A DNA stretch of 64,000 bases, from positions 1,178,001 through 1,242,000 of the forward strand of contig MU004181.1 in assembly GCA_010093605.1 (NCBI GenBank), in the 5' to 3' direction. Shown one piece after another: positions 20,269-30,830 of this stretch (positions are counted from its first letter, which is position 1; every line of letters begins with the position of its first letter). The notes under the pieces are model-generated. The model searched no databases. It had not been told where the DNA came from and saw only the letters and a program-made list of their open reading frames with translations. The translations under genes were made by a program, and so were the position numbers. This DNA comes from Lophium mytilinum (lineage: Eukaryota; Ascomycota; Dothideomycetes; Mytilinidiales; Mytilinidiaceae).

Positions 20269-22422
20269 ATGCTTGCTCGCTGCAGGTCTGCTTTACTTCT
20301 TAGGCCCGCTCCATGCTTAAGACCCGCTACTTTCGTTTGCTCCACCACACTCTTCTTTATTCTCGGCTCATCTTTCAGTCGCCGCACTCGCCATACGAAG
20401 TCGCCCCTGATGCAAGACGCCGATCTATCTCAAACTCCGCTATATCACTCCATGATCAACCACTTCCAGAACCTTCACGGCCCGGGTTTCGGTTACGTCA
20501 GTGACGCCGCTGAGCCCGCAGCTTGCCCTTGCCGCCCATTACTAGCCTTTACCGGTAGCGAGCGTTCATCGCTAGATACAAGCCCCAAACAGCGGGTTTG
20601 CATCGTCGACACTAGCACGGGTACGCTCACTACAGTTCAGCATGGCGCCAACAACGCACGTAGCCCGCAATGGGCCCCTGATGGCCGCCATTTGGCGCTG
20701 CTCAGCGACCGCACTGACGCGGGAGTCTACCAGGTGTACATGAGCGATACCACCGATGCAGCTACACCTAGCAACATACAGCTCGTCTCTTCGCTACCTG
20801 GTACAGCAGAGTCTCTGGCCTGGAGCCCCGATGGCTCGCTCTTGGTGGTGCGAATGGCAGACCTGGATGCTGACCAAGCAGGAGCGCTGGGATCGGACCT
20901 CGCTGGCGGAAAAGCAGGCGCGTCATCGAGCTGGTCACCATCGGTTCTGGCACGCGATGTCGCGCGCGGCAGGCGAAGTGCGTGGGGAGTCGACCCATCA
21001 TCACAGCGAGCGCGACAAATGGGCGAGACAGACACGAATGTGTGGGAGGTAGCGTGGTTGGGCAAAGAGAAGCTACTGGCCGTGGTGTCGTCAACACCGG
21101 ATGAAGACGCCTGGTACGATGCACGCCTTGAAACGCTCGATCTGCGCAGCGGCACGTGGCGTGAACTGTACACTGGGTCGGCGCAGCTGGGACGGCCCGT
21201 TGCGGCGCCCTCTGGGCAAGCCGCTGCCGTGATTGAGGCCGTGGCTAGCGATCGGGGAGGCATTGCTGGGCAGGTGTTGCTGTTCGACCTTGCCAACAGC
21301 ACGGCTGCTATTCCACGTGCGCTCCATCTGAATGGCGTCGACGTCACCGACTTATGCTGGACACAGGAGGCGCGGCTGTCATTCATCGGGCTTCGAGACG
21401 GCCATACTGTCGCGGGGCACTACTACGTCCAATCTGGTACGGTGGAGGAGCACTGGACCAGCACGTTGACATGCGGGCCTCTATTGCCTGAGGCCGCAGT
21501 GACTCCTGACGGGGCGTTCGCTGTGATCGCCGAGGGCTGGGAGCAGCCTCCAACACTGTGTGAGGTCCACCACGGACGCACGCGTTCCATCACGCACTTT
21601 GCTCACAAAGGAACTGACTGGTTACGCACCCGCATTGGAAGCATCGAGCGTACCGAATGGACCGGGGCCGATGGACTTACCATCGACGGCCTGCTCTGCA
21701 AACCTCGAAACCAGCCCGGGCCGCACGCGCTTGTGCTAAACGTCCACGGCGGGCCCGTTTGGGCCTTTCGAAACCTATGGCAAATGCGCTCCCCCATCGT
21801 CGCCCTCCTCGTCGCCCGTGGCTACGCCATCCTCAACGCAAACCCACGCGGCTCCGTTGGCCGCGGCCCCGACTTCGTCAGCCGTGTACTCGGCGACCTG
21901 GGCGGCGCCGATGCACAAGATCTTCTCGAAGGCGTCGACGAGATGATAGCTCGCCATGTCGCCGACTCGACCCGCGTGGGCGTCATGGGCGTTAGCTACG
22001 GAGGCTACATGGCGGCGTGGTTACCAACACTCAGCCGACAATTCGCAGCCGCCGTGCCCATCGCAGCCGTCACGAATTGGACTTCGAACCATGCCACCTC
22101 GAACATCGGCCGCTTCGACGAGCTGTTTTTCCAAGCCTCGCCCTACGATCCCCTGGGGCCGTATGTTGCGCGCAGCCCGGTTATGCATGCCTCCAGCCGG
22201 CATGCGCCGACGCTCCATATCGCCGGCGCGCTGGATAGATGCGTGCACCCGTCGCAGGCTGTCGAGCACCATCGTGCGCTTTTGGATGCTGGGGCGGAGT
22301 CGGTGCTGGTGGTTTACCCTGGAGAGGGCCATGGGGTGCGCCAGTTTCCGGCGTATATAGACTTCTGCTGTCGTATTGTGAATTGGTTTGAGCGGCATAT
22401 GCCTCCCACTGCGCATACTTGA
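20269..22422 (+). CDS. S9 family serine peptidase (acylaminoacyl-peptidase-like)
   Basis: Intronless gene of 717 aa. The N-terminal two thirds form a beta-propeller with WD40-like/TolB-type strands (SPQWAPDGRHLALLSD, AWSPDGSLLVV); the C-terminal alpha/beta-hydrolase domain has the catalytic triad Ser576 (GVSYGGY), Asp656 (GALDRCVHP) and His688 (GEGHGVRQF). The reaction expected is cleavage of short or N-acylated peptides. The ATG at 20269 gives a 47-residue basic and hydrophobic leader that could target mitochondria or the secretory route; an ATG at 20410 (MQDADLSQTP) would give a cytosolic enzyme closer to the usual family length. The gene is GC-rich, lacks introns and is flanked by AT-rich repeat relics, so it stands out from its surroundings; transfer from bacteria is possible but not shown. 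Confidence 0.88.
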   Translation: MLARCRSALLLRPAPCLRPATFVCSTTLFFILGSSFSRRTRHTKSPLMQDADLSQTPLYHSMINHFQNLHGPGFGYVSDAAEPAACPCRPLLAFTGSERSSLDTSPKQRVCIVDTSTGTLTTVQHGANNARSPQWAPDGRHLALLSDRTDAGVYQVYMSDTTDAATPSNIQLVSSLPGTAESLAWSPDGSLLVVRMADLDADQAGALGSDLAGGKAGASSSWSPSVLARDVARGRRSAWGVDPSSQRARQMGETDTNVWEVAWLGKEKLLAVVSSTPDEDAWYDARLETLDLRSGTWRELYTGSAQLGRPVAAPSGQAAAVIEAVASDRGGIAGQVLLFDLANSTAAIPRALHLNGVDVTDLCWTQEARLSFIGLRDGHTVAGHYYVQSGTVEEHWTSTLTCGPLLPEAAVTPDGAFAVIAEGWEQPPTLCEVHHGRTRSITHFAHKGTDWLRTRIGSIERTEWTGADGLTIDGLLCKPRNQPGPHALVLNVHGGPVWAFRNLWQMRSPIVALLVARGYAILNANPRGSVGRGPDFVSRVLGDLGGADAQDLLEGVDEMIARHVADSTRVGVMGVSYGGYMAAWLPTLSRQFAAAVPIAAVTNWTSNHATSNIGRFDELFFQASPYDPLGPYVARSPVMHASSRHAPTLHIAGALDRCVHPSQAVEHHRALLDAGAESVLVVYPGEGHGVRQFPAYIDFCCRIVNWFERHMPPTAHT

Positions 22423-22811
22423 AAGAGGGAGACGTAGAGGAAGATGTAGAGACTAGATCATATATATGGTCCACCCTGTCTAAGCCGAGAGGCCAGTACA
22501 TAGGGGTGAGCTATTAGAGATCGCTATAACGATTGTTGGATGCTGCATTCTTCAATGCAACACCTGTGCATCAGGCATGAGAACGAATGTAAACAAGACT
22601 AAACGATAAAATTCGAAGCGAGCAATCACCCAAAGCGCTGGTGAAGTTCCTCTAAAGTCAACTGCGACGCTCTTAGCTTGCAAGAATGAGCCAAGTCCTC
22701 ATCCTTAATTCATTCCACAGTAGATTTTGCTTTACTTCCCAAAGATCTTCAGAGCTAGCCTAGCAGTAAAACAATGGATGACTTAGTGAAGACAAATCAT
22801 TGAAGCCTTTA

Positions 22812-23085
22812 AGGGGATCTAGGCCCGTAAAACATAGCGTAGCGGTGGTTCAATTCCCGGTGTCTTCACCTTTACATCCGGTGTGTACACTTTACGCACC
22901 GTTCGGGGGGGTCTTCATTTGGTATCCAGGCCTGCAAAACGTGCGTAGCGGTGGTGCTAATCACGGGGACTTGACCTTTACATCTAGTGCATTAATTTAT
23001 GCGTCGTTAGGGGGGGTCTTCTATAGTTATCTAGACCCGGAAAACCAACGCTTAGAGGATTTCAATTTACAGCTTTAGAGGCTTG
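22812..23085. repeat. Degenerate ~105 bp tandem repeat, about 2.6 copies
   Basis: The block GCGTAGCGGTGG occurs at 22837 and 22943 (106 bp apart), and the block GGGGGGGTCTTC, near 22905, recurs near 23010 (105 bp apart). Each copy continues with ATC(C/T)AGRCC...AAAAC and a TTTACATC(C/T)(G/A)GTG segment. Many differences between copies are C/T or G/A. An open frame of 92 codons (22800-23078) exists across it only because the period is a multiple of three; I see no reason to call it a gene. Confidence 0.75.
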
Positions 23086-23125
23086 CACCTTTTGGGGACG
23101 AGTTGGCAAGGAAATGTAGAAAGAG

Positions 23126-23180
23126 TTTACGAATCTAACCGCGTGAACATCTTCGTTAAACGCGGCGTGCACGCTTGCGT
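23126..23180. repeat. Repeat fragment B, related to 19618-19690
   Basis: This fragment carries the TCTAAC(C/T)GCGTGAA core followed by a GGCGTG block as in fragment A, directly after the tandem repeat. Confidence 0.45.
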
Positions 23181-25500
23181 CACCTCGTGTTGGTCACTCC
23201 TTACCACGATCTACATCATCGAGCTAAGATCCTTGATGCTATGAGGGAGCTTTGAGACACCTTAGCAAAGGAGTCGAGGTCCTCGCGCAGTGTAGTAGGA
23301 GCGTTTCTCGACATCAGTCGCGTGGGTGGGCCTTGCTTAGACACGGTGCCTACGCAGTGTGGTTGCATCGCCATCGCTTCTTGGTTCAAAAACGAAGACT
23401 GGACATGAGGTCTCCAGGTCCTCCGGTTGTAGAAAAGGCTGCGTCAGAGGAGTTCCTGCCAGTCCCTGGTAGTCTTGTGACTCCACAACATTCTACTTGA
23501 TTCACTAAGTGCTTCTAAAGACCTGGATTGCCCACGGTCTCTATAGTTCCTTTCAACGCTATGACTGAGGGTTCTATATCAGACGAAAGCAGAGTGTTCG
23601 GGGCGACTAGCGGAGGCCCCTGAGAGGAAGACCTACGTGGTTCTCTTGGAACTTTCATATATCTATGCGCATGGTGATAGGCCTACGTGGCGCGACGTAG
23701 ACTTGCTGGTCACCCGGCTGGAGAGATGCTGTGGTAGCCTTCTCTCAAGTGATTAAAGCGGGCAGAATCCATGCTCTAAGACGGAAACCAGTCCAGATAG
23801 ATAGATTGCATTGATCCGGGTTCGCTGACTTGGAGAATTTGGAACTCGTACAAGAATAACGATTTCGTTCAGCTTCCTAGCGGAGAGGTTTGGTGTTCGA
23901 CTTGTGCTGTGGCTCATTACCATCTTCAAACTTGTTCTAATGAAACCTTGTTGCGACTTTTACTTCTTCTAAATGACCGAAGTTGACCAACCTTCCGGCC
24001 TTTAAGCTATACGTTGAAAGACCCCAAGATATTAGACTATTAGATAAGTAGAACGCCTTTTATAAAATCCTAGCGGCCATGTTTCGGCAACTCCGCTGTG
24101 TTCCTCACACCACGGCGCGTCTGGACTACAGAGTCCAAATTGGCAACTCGCGGCGGCGAGAAGTTCCGGTGCTGATGTCGACGCCGTCGATCGTGATGGA
24201 GCTTGATCGAGGGCTTTTGAGGATTTCTCGGGAAAGGCGTCCGATCTCGGGAAACGATGGGTCTCCCGAGATTTGATACAAAGGGAAAGAAACGTTGTAA
24301 TCTAAAAAGTTTCGAGAAGGAACAGTCAAGTGAAACGGCTTTCCCCTGCAGCAGATTCTACTTACAAAGTACCTCAGTCTGAAGATCTCTACAGGCATAC
24401 ATACGCTGGTCGGGGTGTTTCTTAGGAAGTATCTGAGTTTTGTAAGAGGGACAAAAGCTCCGATGAGCTTCATGCTTCATCCAATTGAGCTCTTTCCCTT
24501 CTCTTCTGATGCGTTGTCACTTTTGCCTCATGTGGGCCGCGGGCCGCGGTTCTCGGGTCCAGCCGCTGCAGATTGCAATAGCATTTGAGCGTCCGCCGAA
24601 CTATCGATTTATGATGAAGGATTGGTCTCGCTAGGTGTATCCCGGCTGAAGTCTGTCAGAAGAGTCGACCTTAGTCTATAATTATGTTGACCACTCCGTC
24701 TGATCCGAGAGGTAGACTCCTGGGAGGATTCGTCGGGATTTCGGAACCACAGAACTATGAAATGTAGAGGTAGGCTTTGGGGTCCTGATTCAGGCTGGCT
24801 TTTCGGAATGGTGTCTTATGAAACCAGGCCAGCTCGTCAGCAATAAGAGGTAGACTGAATCGTTAGTGAGGTTTTTAGTGTGTGTGACAATCCTGTGCAG
24901 TATAGCTTGCAATGGGCCTCACTTGAGTATAAGATCAGCGGGCTCGGCAGTTAAGGAGGTCCCGGACATGGCTCTCGACGCTCTCGTTTCGGAAATGATA
25001 ATCGCCTAAATTCGCATGGGATAGACACGCTGGCTGGCCCGATGAGCTTCGTCCATGGGTAGTCTTCAGCATAATTAGCGTAAGACACGGCACGATCTCT
25101 TAGCGCTAGACAGCCCTAATGGAAATAGACGTGGCTGGACGCCAGGCGACTCGTGAGGAATTGGGCTGCAACCACGCCTGCGATCTTTATGCATGTTCCC
25201 CGAGATCGTACGATCTTTTGCTGTAGGTTGGAGCATGGAACATGGTTTTACAAAGCCAAGACCTTATTCCGTATGGGGTACGATCGATGCGATCTCTCGC
25301 AGCCAGATCCCTGATTTGAGGAAGCCAATTGACAGAGGCATGGCCCCGCGTCCACAGGGATACAATCTTGCGACAGCTTTTTGTGATAATGTGAAAATCG
25401 ACCCCAGCAGGTTACTTTAGATTGCGCGTTAGAAGCTTCGTTCCACAGTTCTGACAGCGGGCGGACCCTGTTTTTGGGATGACGCACCAATCAAGTCATT

Positions 25501-28500
25501 GTTAGGCGAGCTAGAAGGCACCTAGAAGAGGATACAAAATGCCCAAAATGATGAATTGATCTCGTAGCGAAGTTGGATACAAGCACACAAGGGCTCTGAA
25601 GTGTAAGATGACGTTGTGCGATGAGCAATAAAGCGGCTTGATGCAGAGGGGCTTGCGCATGGGCGGCGGTGGAATAACGGTGGCAAAGACAGTCCGGATG
25701 ACAACAGGGCCTCACGGTGGAAGAGGTGCGAAGGAGCAAGAAAGCAAGACTGGTCGAGTCGTTTGCCTGTTTGAGAGTGCGTGCATAGAAGATAGATTGC
25801 GGCCCCTGTTCGCCAGAGAGGTCCAAGGTTCTTCAGGCCTTGCCTTGCCAGCGGGGTCCAGTGCCAATTCTGGTGGCAGTCACTGCTGAGAACCCTGGCC
25901 GAGGCACTCCCACAGCACAGTGCAGGCGACATCAACTGCACCGTCCGCTGAATCAAGATTCGTATGCTTTCGTGACAGCTGCTGCGACTCCCAAGAGCCA
26001 ATCTCGCGGGTCAGCTGGTCCATCTGCCGCCCCCTTTTGACGGACCGACTTCACAGTCCCGCTCAACGGGGTCATCGCATCTGCATATCGTCAATAACAC
26101 CTGCATGCGACGCGCAGGTGGCGTCACAGCGCCAGCCCAGGGCGCGCGCCTCGTACCCGACCAGGCCAAGTGATGCTGTTTTGGAGTGCTGTCGACCAAA
26201 CAAGCAAGGTGGGCAGAGGAGCATGGCTTTTGGCAGGCGAACGCGGGCTCAGGCCCGGCCATCGACCAGCGTCACGGCGCCTGTGGTCCCAGCAACAGTG
26301 TGGAAAGCGGCCGGCGGACGGGCTGCGGCGCTGGATCTGATCAGAGTTCAGGACGAGATTTCGGAACTAGCCGGCTGGATCGCAGTGCGCAGGCTCGCCG
26401 GCGATCCAGCCCACTTTCATCCGCAGGTCTAAGGGCCCTAGAAGGCCGTCGTAGACGAGAGGCAGGAGTCGTGGTGCGGACGGTGACATCGCTTGCAAGC
26501 TTCCGAGGTTGGCTGCGAGTTGGCTGCGCTCTGGGACCGCTGCGACGCCGCAAAGCAGCTGGTGCGGCGCGCAAGGGCTGCCGCGGGTCGGCAAGCAGTC
26601 GCCCGAACGGGACGGGGCTCGATCAGATGAGATGTCGGTGTGTGTGTGGCGTCCAGTGGACGGGCAGCACGGCCTGATGGCGCTGTCGTCGAAAGCTTCT
26701 TCGCCTTCGACGTTGAAGCCACCGTGTCGCCCGCAGCAGCTGTGGCAGCAGCAGCCAACAGGCCCAGCGCGCCGCCCTCTGGGTCTCCGACGGCTCCAGG
26801 CGAGTGATGGCGTGGCAGCGAGGGCGCGACGAGGCCGTCTGCAGACTGTGCAGACCCGGCCGAGCAGGCCCAGCGATCGCGCGGCACCCATGGCCGTCAT
26901 CGGCATCCAGGCTGCGGCAGGCTAAATCTGGCAGCCTCGAATGGCCTGATGGATGGATGATGGAGTCGGGAGGGGGGGCACGGCCATGGTAGGCGCGGGA
27001 TAAATCGCCTGGGGGAGATAAACGGGCTGTCAGCAACGGCGGCGCGTTTGTGGACGCACTTGTCGATAGCGCCGATGGACTGCGCCGCCGAACCCAGCAT
27101 CTTCTGCACTATGCCCTCCGCGGCGGTGACAGCGGTAGAGCGCATCGCAGTGTCCACCGTGCTGGGGCGCCGATGGAGCGTTGCGCAGTCCACGTGTGCG
27201 CGGATGCAGCGTGCAGGCCGGGATAGCGTTGCGATGTTAGCAGGACGAGAGGACTGTCGTGCGATTCGCACATTTGGGAATGCGACAGGACGGGCGGCTG
27301 GGGGTGCGAGTGGCGTGATGTCTGCTCAGGGCGTCGTCTCAGGAGCAGACGGCGGCTTGGGGGCGGTATACGCAGTGAGGGTCGCCGTGAATGTCGCCAT
27401 GAATCGTGCGCCGTGGGTCTCCATTTCGCGTCCTGGGCTGTCGTCTTCGGTCCTGGACAAGCGATGCGCGCAGACTCCATACCGGGACCGTCACTGTGCG
27501 CTCAGGAGGGCGCTGGTGTTCTCGTCGCGTGCCGATGCTGCTAGGCGGGCTGCCGTGCCAGTGTCGGCATGCCGAGTGTGAGAGTCAAGGGAGGCTTGGG
27601 CTCGTTCCGAGGGCAGAGATACCAGCCCCGCACGATCTGGCAGAGGGGCGAATCTTGGAACGGTCTGAACAGATGACGGATGACGGCCAAGCAGACAAGG
27701 CAAGATTGACTGTTCGAGATTGCGGTAGCGACGCGGTTCGCGGACGGAGGCTGCTGGGGTGTGGCGCCGGCATGTGTGTGTGGGCCGGCGCAGATCGAGA
27801 TCCCAAAACCCTGAGAGCGAACCGTGGAAAAGCGATTTATTTCGACCGCGCAACCGCCTTGCCGGGTACACCCCCGCTGTAGCCGAACCGACGCAACGAT
27901 GCGGATGCTAAGGAAAGGACTCACAGACTCTCGATGCCGACTGTCCCAAACTCACCGTGCAGGTGCCGTCACCGTGCCGTGCTCGAAGCCTTTGCAAGGC
28001 CACTCGGCTTGCGCGTCGACGCCTGGCGCGATCTTTTTGCAGCTGGCCCGGGGAGTTTTGAACGGCGCGCGACGGTCGGGAAGCTCGAAGCGTCGGCGGC
28101 GATGATCTTTCCCCGGAACACGCTGGGGCTTGGTGCGTGGGCGTTCGGGAGGCCGATGGGGCATCGCTCGCGCGGGACGAGGCCTGACGCCCGCGCCCCC
28201 GATTTGCTTTGCTCCAGCGGTGCAGTTGTGCGTCGTGGGTGGCAGTGTGGCAGGCTGGCCGCTCCCAAACCTCCCTGGCGGCTGGTGCACGGATGGTGAA
28301 GACGCAGAGCTCGCTTACAGCAGAAGAGCAGGCCAAGCAGGCCTCACCACTCGACTCTTACCCATGGTGCTTCTAGCAACGCCTGAAGCGACCCTGGCTG
28401 TGTTGTCCGAGCTGCCCAGTAGCCCATCAGTTGCCGTCCCCTTTCAACCACGGTCCCCCTGGTCGCTGAGCGGCCCATCTCCGATCGCATCTTGTCATCT

Positions 28501-29052
28501 ATGCCCTCGACCTAGCTGGAATCGCCGCCCAGCTGCCCGGCCTGCCGTCGCCCACCCACGATACTTTCCGCAGCAGCAGAGAACCATGGCAAAGCCCTGA
28601 AACTGCCCGCTCGACACCCCGATCACGGGATTGCCACCTTCCCGACCACTGCAACACCCACAGCCCGCGGAACCCTTACGCCCACGACGTCCTGAGTCCT
28701 GCCGTGAAGCCATTGATGCTTCGAGCCACTGCACCACCGTCCCCACACGTCCGCATCGCGCGTCTGCCCTGCCCGTCACCTACACGCTCAGTTTCCCTAC
28801 CCCGACCACACCCAGCACCGCCCCGCACCTCGACGCCTTGAAGAGCCTCCATTCGCCCCCAGGAGCCCGCAAGAGTTGGAACAAGCTGCTAGGATCCAGG
28901 AGGCGAGCGGGGGATCTTGGACTGTTGGCAGCGCCGTGAGCGGGAGGAGGATTGTTCAGGCTCGCTCTCCGCACCGGGAGGCTACATATCCCGTCGAGCC
29001 CGCACTTTCCGCCGTCGACGAGGACGCTGTTGCCGCTGAACGCCTGCGAGCA
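25501..29052. other. GC-rich, gene-free upstream region of the GATA factor
   Basis: About 3.5 kb of GC-rich DNA carries many overlapping open frames on both strands (up to about 200 codons), none with a recognisable domain and most rich in Arg, Ala, Ser and Pro, as expected when high GC removes stop codons. No start-plus-splice model gave a sensible protein. Position and composition suggest promoter and long 5' leader of the nsdD-type gene: a four-codon uORF in good context lies at 28586-28600. The extent of transcription cannot be seen from sequence. Confidence 0.5.
28586..28600 (+). promoter_or_regulatory. Minimal upstream ORF in candidate leader
   Basis: ACCATGGCAAAGCCCTGA encodes Met-Ala-Lys-Pro-stop in strong initiation context, about 680 bp upstream of the GATA factor start. 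If it lies in the transcribed leader it could dampen translation. Whether it is transcribed is unknown. Confidence 0.35.
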
Positions 29053-29188
29053 GTGAGTGTGCTACGGCTCCGAGCCCGCTATGGAAACGCTGGATGCCGG
29101 CAGCAGGCAAAGGTCCGTTGTTTGTCCCCGCCCACGAACTACCCTCTCTCGATGCTCTTTGGCCGCGCCTGTACTAACCGTGTCGTAG
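29053..29188 (+). other. Probable 5' UTR intron of the GATA factor gene
   Basis: It has a GTGAGT donor at 29053, a perfect TACTAAC branch site at 29172-29178 and a TAG acceptor ending at 29188. Removing these 136 bp joins leader sequence to the exon holding the start codon at 29277, with no reading-frame continuity needed. Splice signals are as strong as in the coding introns of this window. Confidence 0.6.
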
Positions 29189-29276
29189 CGTCGGCTTGCC
29201 ATCTATCAATTATCTGGAATCTGACAAAATAAAGAGGGACGAGCCCGGGTTTCAAAGAAAACATTCGGCCGCGGCC

Positions 29277-30830
29277 ATGGCCAGCCCGTCGTACCCATTC
29301 CCTGGCCCGCCGCCTCCCTACAGCAACCACCAATCGACGGGCGCCAGCTCAACCGGTGCCCTCTCTGGCCTAATATCTCCGCCAGAATCCCGCAGGACCT
29401 CGTCTGAAAACGAAAAAGAGCAAAGACAGTCCGCACGGCAATCCTTGCCGTCAATACACGAAGCTCTGGGAGACGGGCAGCCGCTTTCCTATCCAGCGCC
29501 TCCGCCCTCTGCCCCCGTCTCTGCTCCCCAGCATTACCAGCCATCACCAGCGACATCGGGCGCCGATGTTAGGCCAAGAACCTACTCCTCAGATCTACAA
29601 AGTCAAGGCCCGTCGAACCCTTACGCACATCCCCGGAGTCCATACACCACCCCGGCACCCCCTTCAACCTCAGGGCCTCCTCCCCCTCCACCTCCTCAGG
29701 TGGAATCGCTGCCAAGACCACCTTTTTCGTCCAGCTCCCACAATCCGAAGCTGCCAACACTGCACCCTCTCAGGACCCAATCGCCTCCCATAAACGCCAG
29801 CCGGCCAAGTGTACCTTACTCTCCGTACTCCCAACAAGCACCGCCTTCTACATACGAGCCAGCACCTTCATCAGCCGGTCCAATGAACCCCCCCTATGGC
29901 GGCTACAATCAATATTCCCAACACTACGGGCCTTATTCTGCGCCAACCCCGGGTGCTCCAGGTCCAGTGTACCCTCCTGGCGCACCTTATTCGGCGCAAG
30001 CGCGATATCCACCCCCTTCGTGGCGGAATGATGACATGAGTCGGGTGGAAGAGAATAAAAGAGCAGGTAGAACTGGTCCACCTCCTTACGGAGATTCTGT
30101 GAAGCGACATCTCGATACATTTGATTTTGAGGCATCCTTAAATGAGGTATGAATGATGTATCTCATTACTGGTTACAAAAACTGACTGTCTCTAGATGTT
30201 AGATGGTGGAAACCGTGTAATGCACTTCACGAAGCACTACATGGATCGGTCCCATGAGAACCAACGGAGTGGAATTCAGCCTGGGTCAATACCTGGCTTG
30301 AATGAAGTAGACGAGTTGATGAAGCACACCCAAAGAATTCAAGATTCGCTAGGAAGAATTCGAGATGTAGTTGTAAGCCAACAGACCGCCCTCGCAGAAC
30401 AGGCACGGGATCCATACAAGCCAATGAATGGATACGATCACGAGCCAAACCCCTATCACGAGGACAGCAAGGGTGGAGGGGGCTTTGCTGGCTCTGACTT
30501 GAAGAAACGACGCGGCGTAAGTACAAGACGAGCCATGCACTGCAAGTGAAAGATGGCTAACTTTCCGACAGCGAGCGGCACCACCTGGGCGATGTCACAG
30601 CTGCAACCGTGCGGAAACACCAGAGTGGCGGCGCGGGCCAGATGGTGCGAGAACCTTGTGCAATGCTTGTGGCCTACGTGAGTTGATGTTCGACACTCAA
30701 GCGGAAGGTACATAGCGCTAACTTCGAGCCAGATTACGCGAAGTTAACTCGCAAAATGGGAGGTAAAGCTACGGTTGGCAGTTCAAACCTTCGACCAAAA
30801 TCATTAGGGCCCGGATCACCCGGTGCATAG
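29277..30830 (+). CDS. nsdD: NsdD-type GATA zinc-finger transcription factor
   Basis: Developmental regulator; family members control sexual development and repress conidiation in Aspergillus (nsdD) and act in Neurospora (sub-1) and other fungi. Four exons, 29277-30146, 30196-30516, 30572-30677 and 30733-30830, give 464 aa, about the length I recall for A. nidulans NsdD. The start sits in GCCATGGCC context. The first 290 residues are Pro/Ser/Tyr-rich and disordered; the middle ([15 protein letters not shown], then a helical segment with [15 protein letters not shown]) is typical of the family. The single zinc finger is C405-x2-C408-x18-C427-x2-C430 with [20 protein letters not shown], split by the last intron, followed by basic [10 protein letters not shown]. 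Preceded by a very long gene-free region and a probable UTR intron. Confidence 0.93.

Larger units (their letters stand above)
22423..25500. other. Gene-free, repeat-bearing stretch, 3.1 kb
   Basis: No intact gene was recognised. It starts with the peptidase 3' flank, then the degenerate ~105 bp tandem repeat and repeat fragment B. From 23200 to 25500 the sequence has dense stops in all frames and no domain; it looks like old, mutated intergenic or mobile DNA, but no element family could be named. Confidence 0.5.

Noticed and set aside
22840-22865. GGTTCAATTCC resembling a tRNA T-arm
   Set aside because: The flanking bases do not form a T-stem and no acceptor or anticodon arm is found; the motif belongs to the tandem repeat.
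22800-23078. 92-codon open frame with an internal protein repeat (GGVF)
   Set aside because: It exactly overlies the degenerate 105 bp tandem repeat; the period is a multiple of three, which keeps the frame open without coding selection.
26186-28600. Long frames of 120-180 codons on both strands
   Set aside because: High GC lowers stop frequency; products are Arg/Ala/Ser/Pro-rich, overlap each other antisense, and show no domain.
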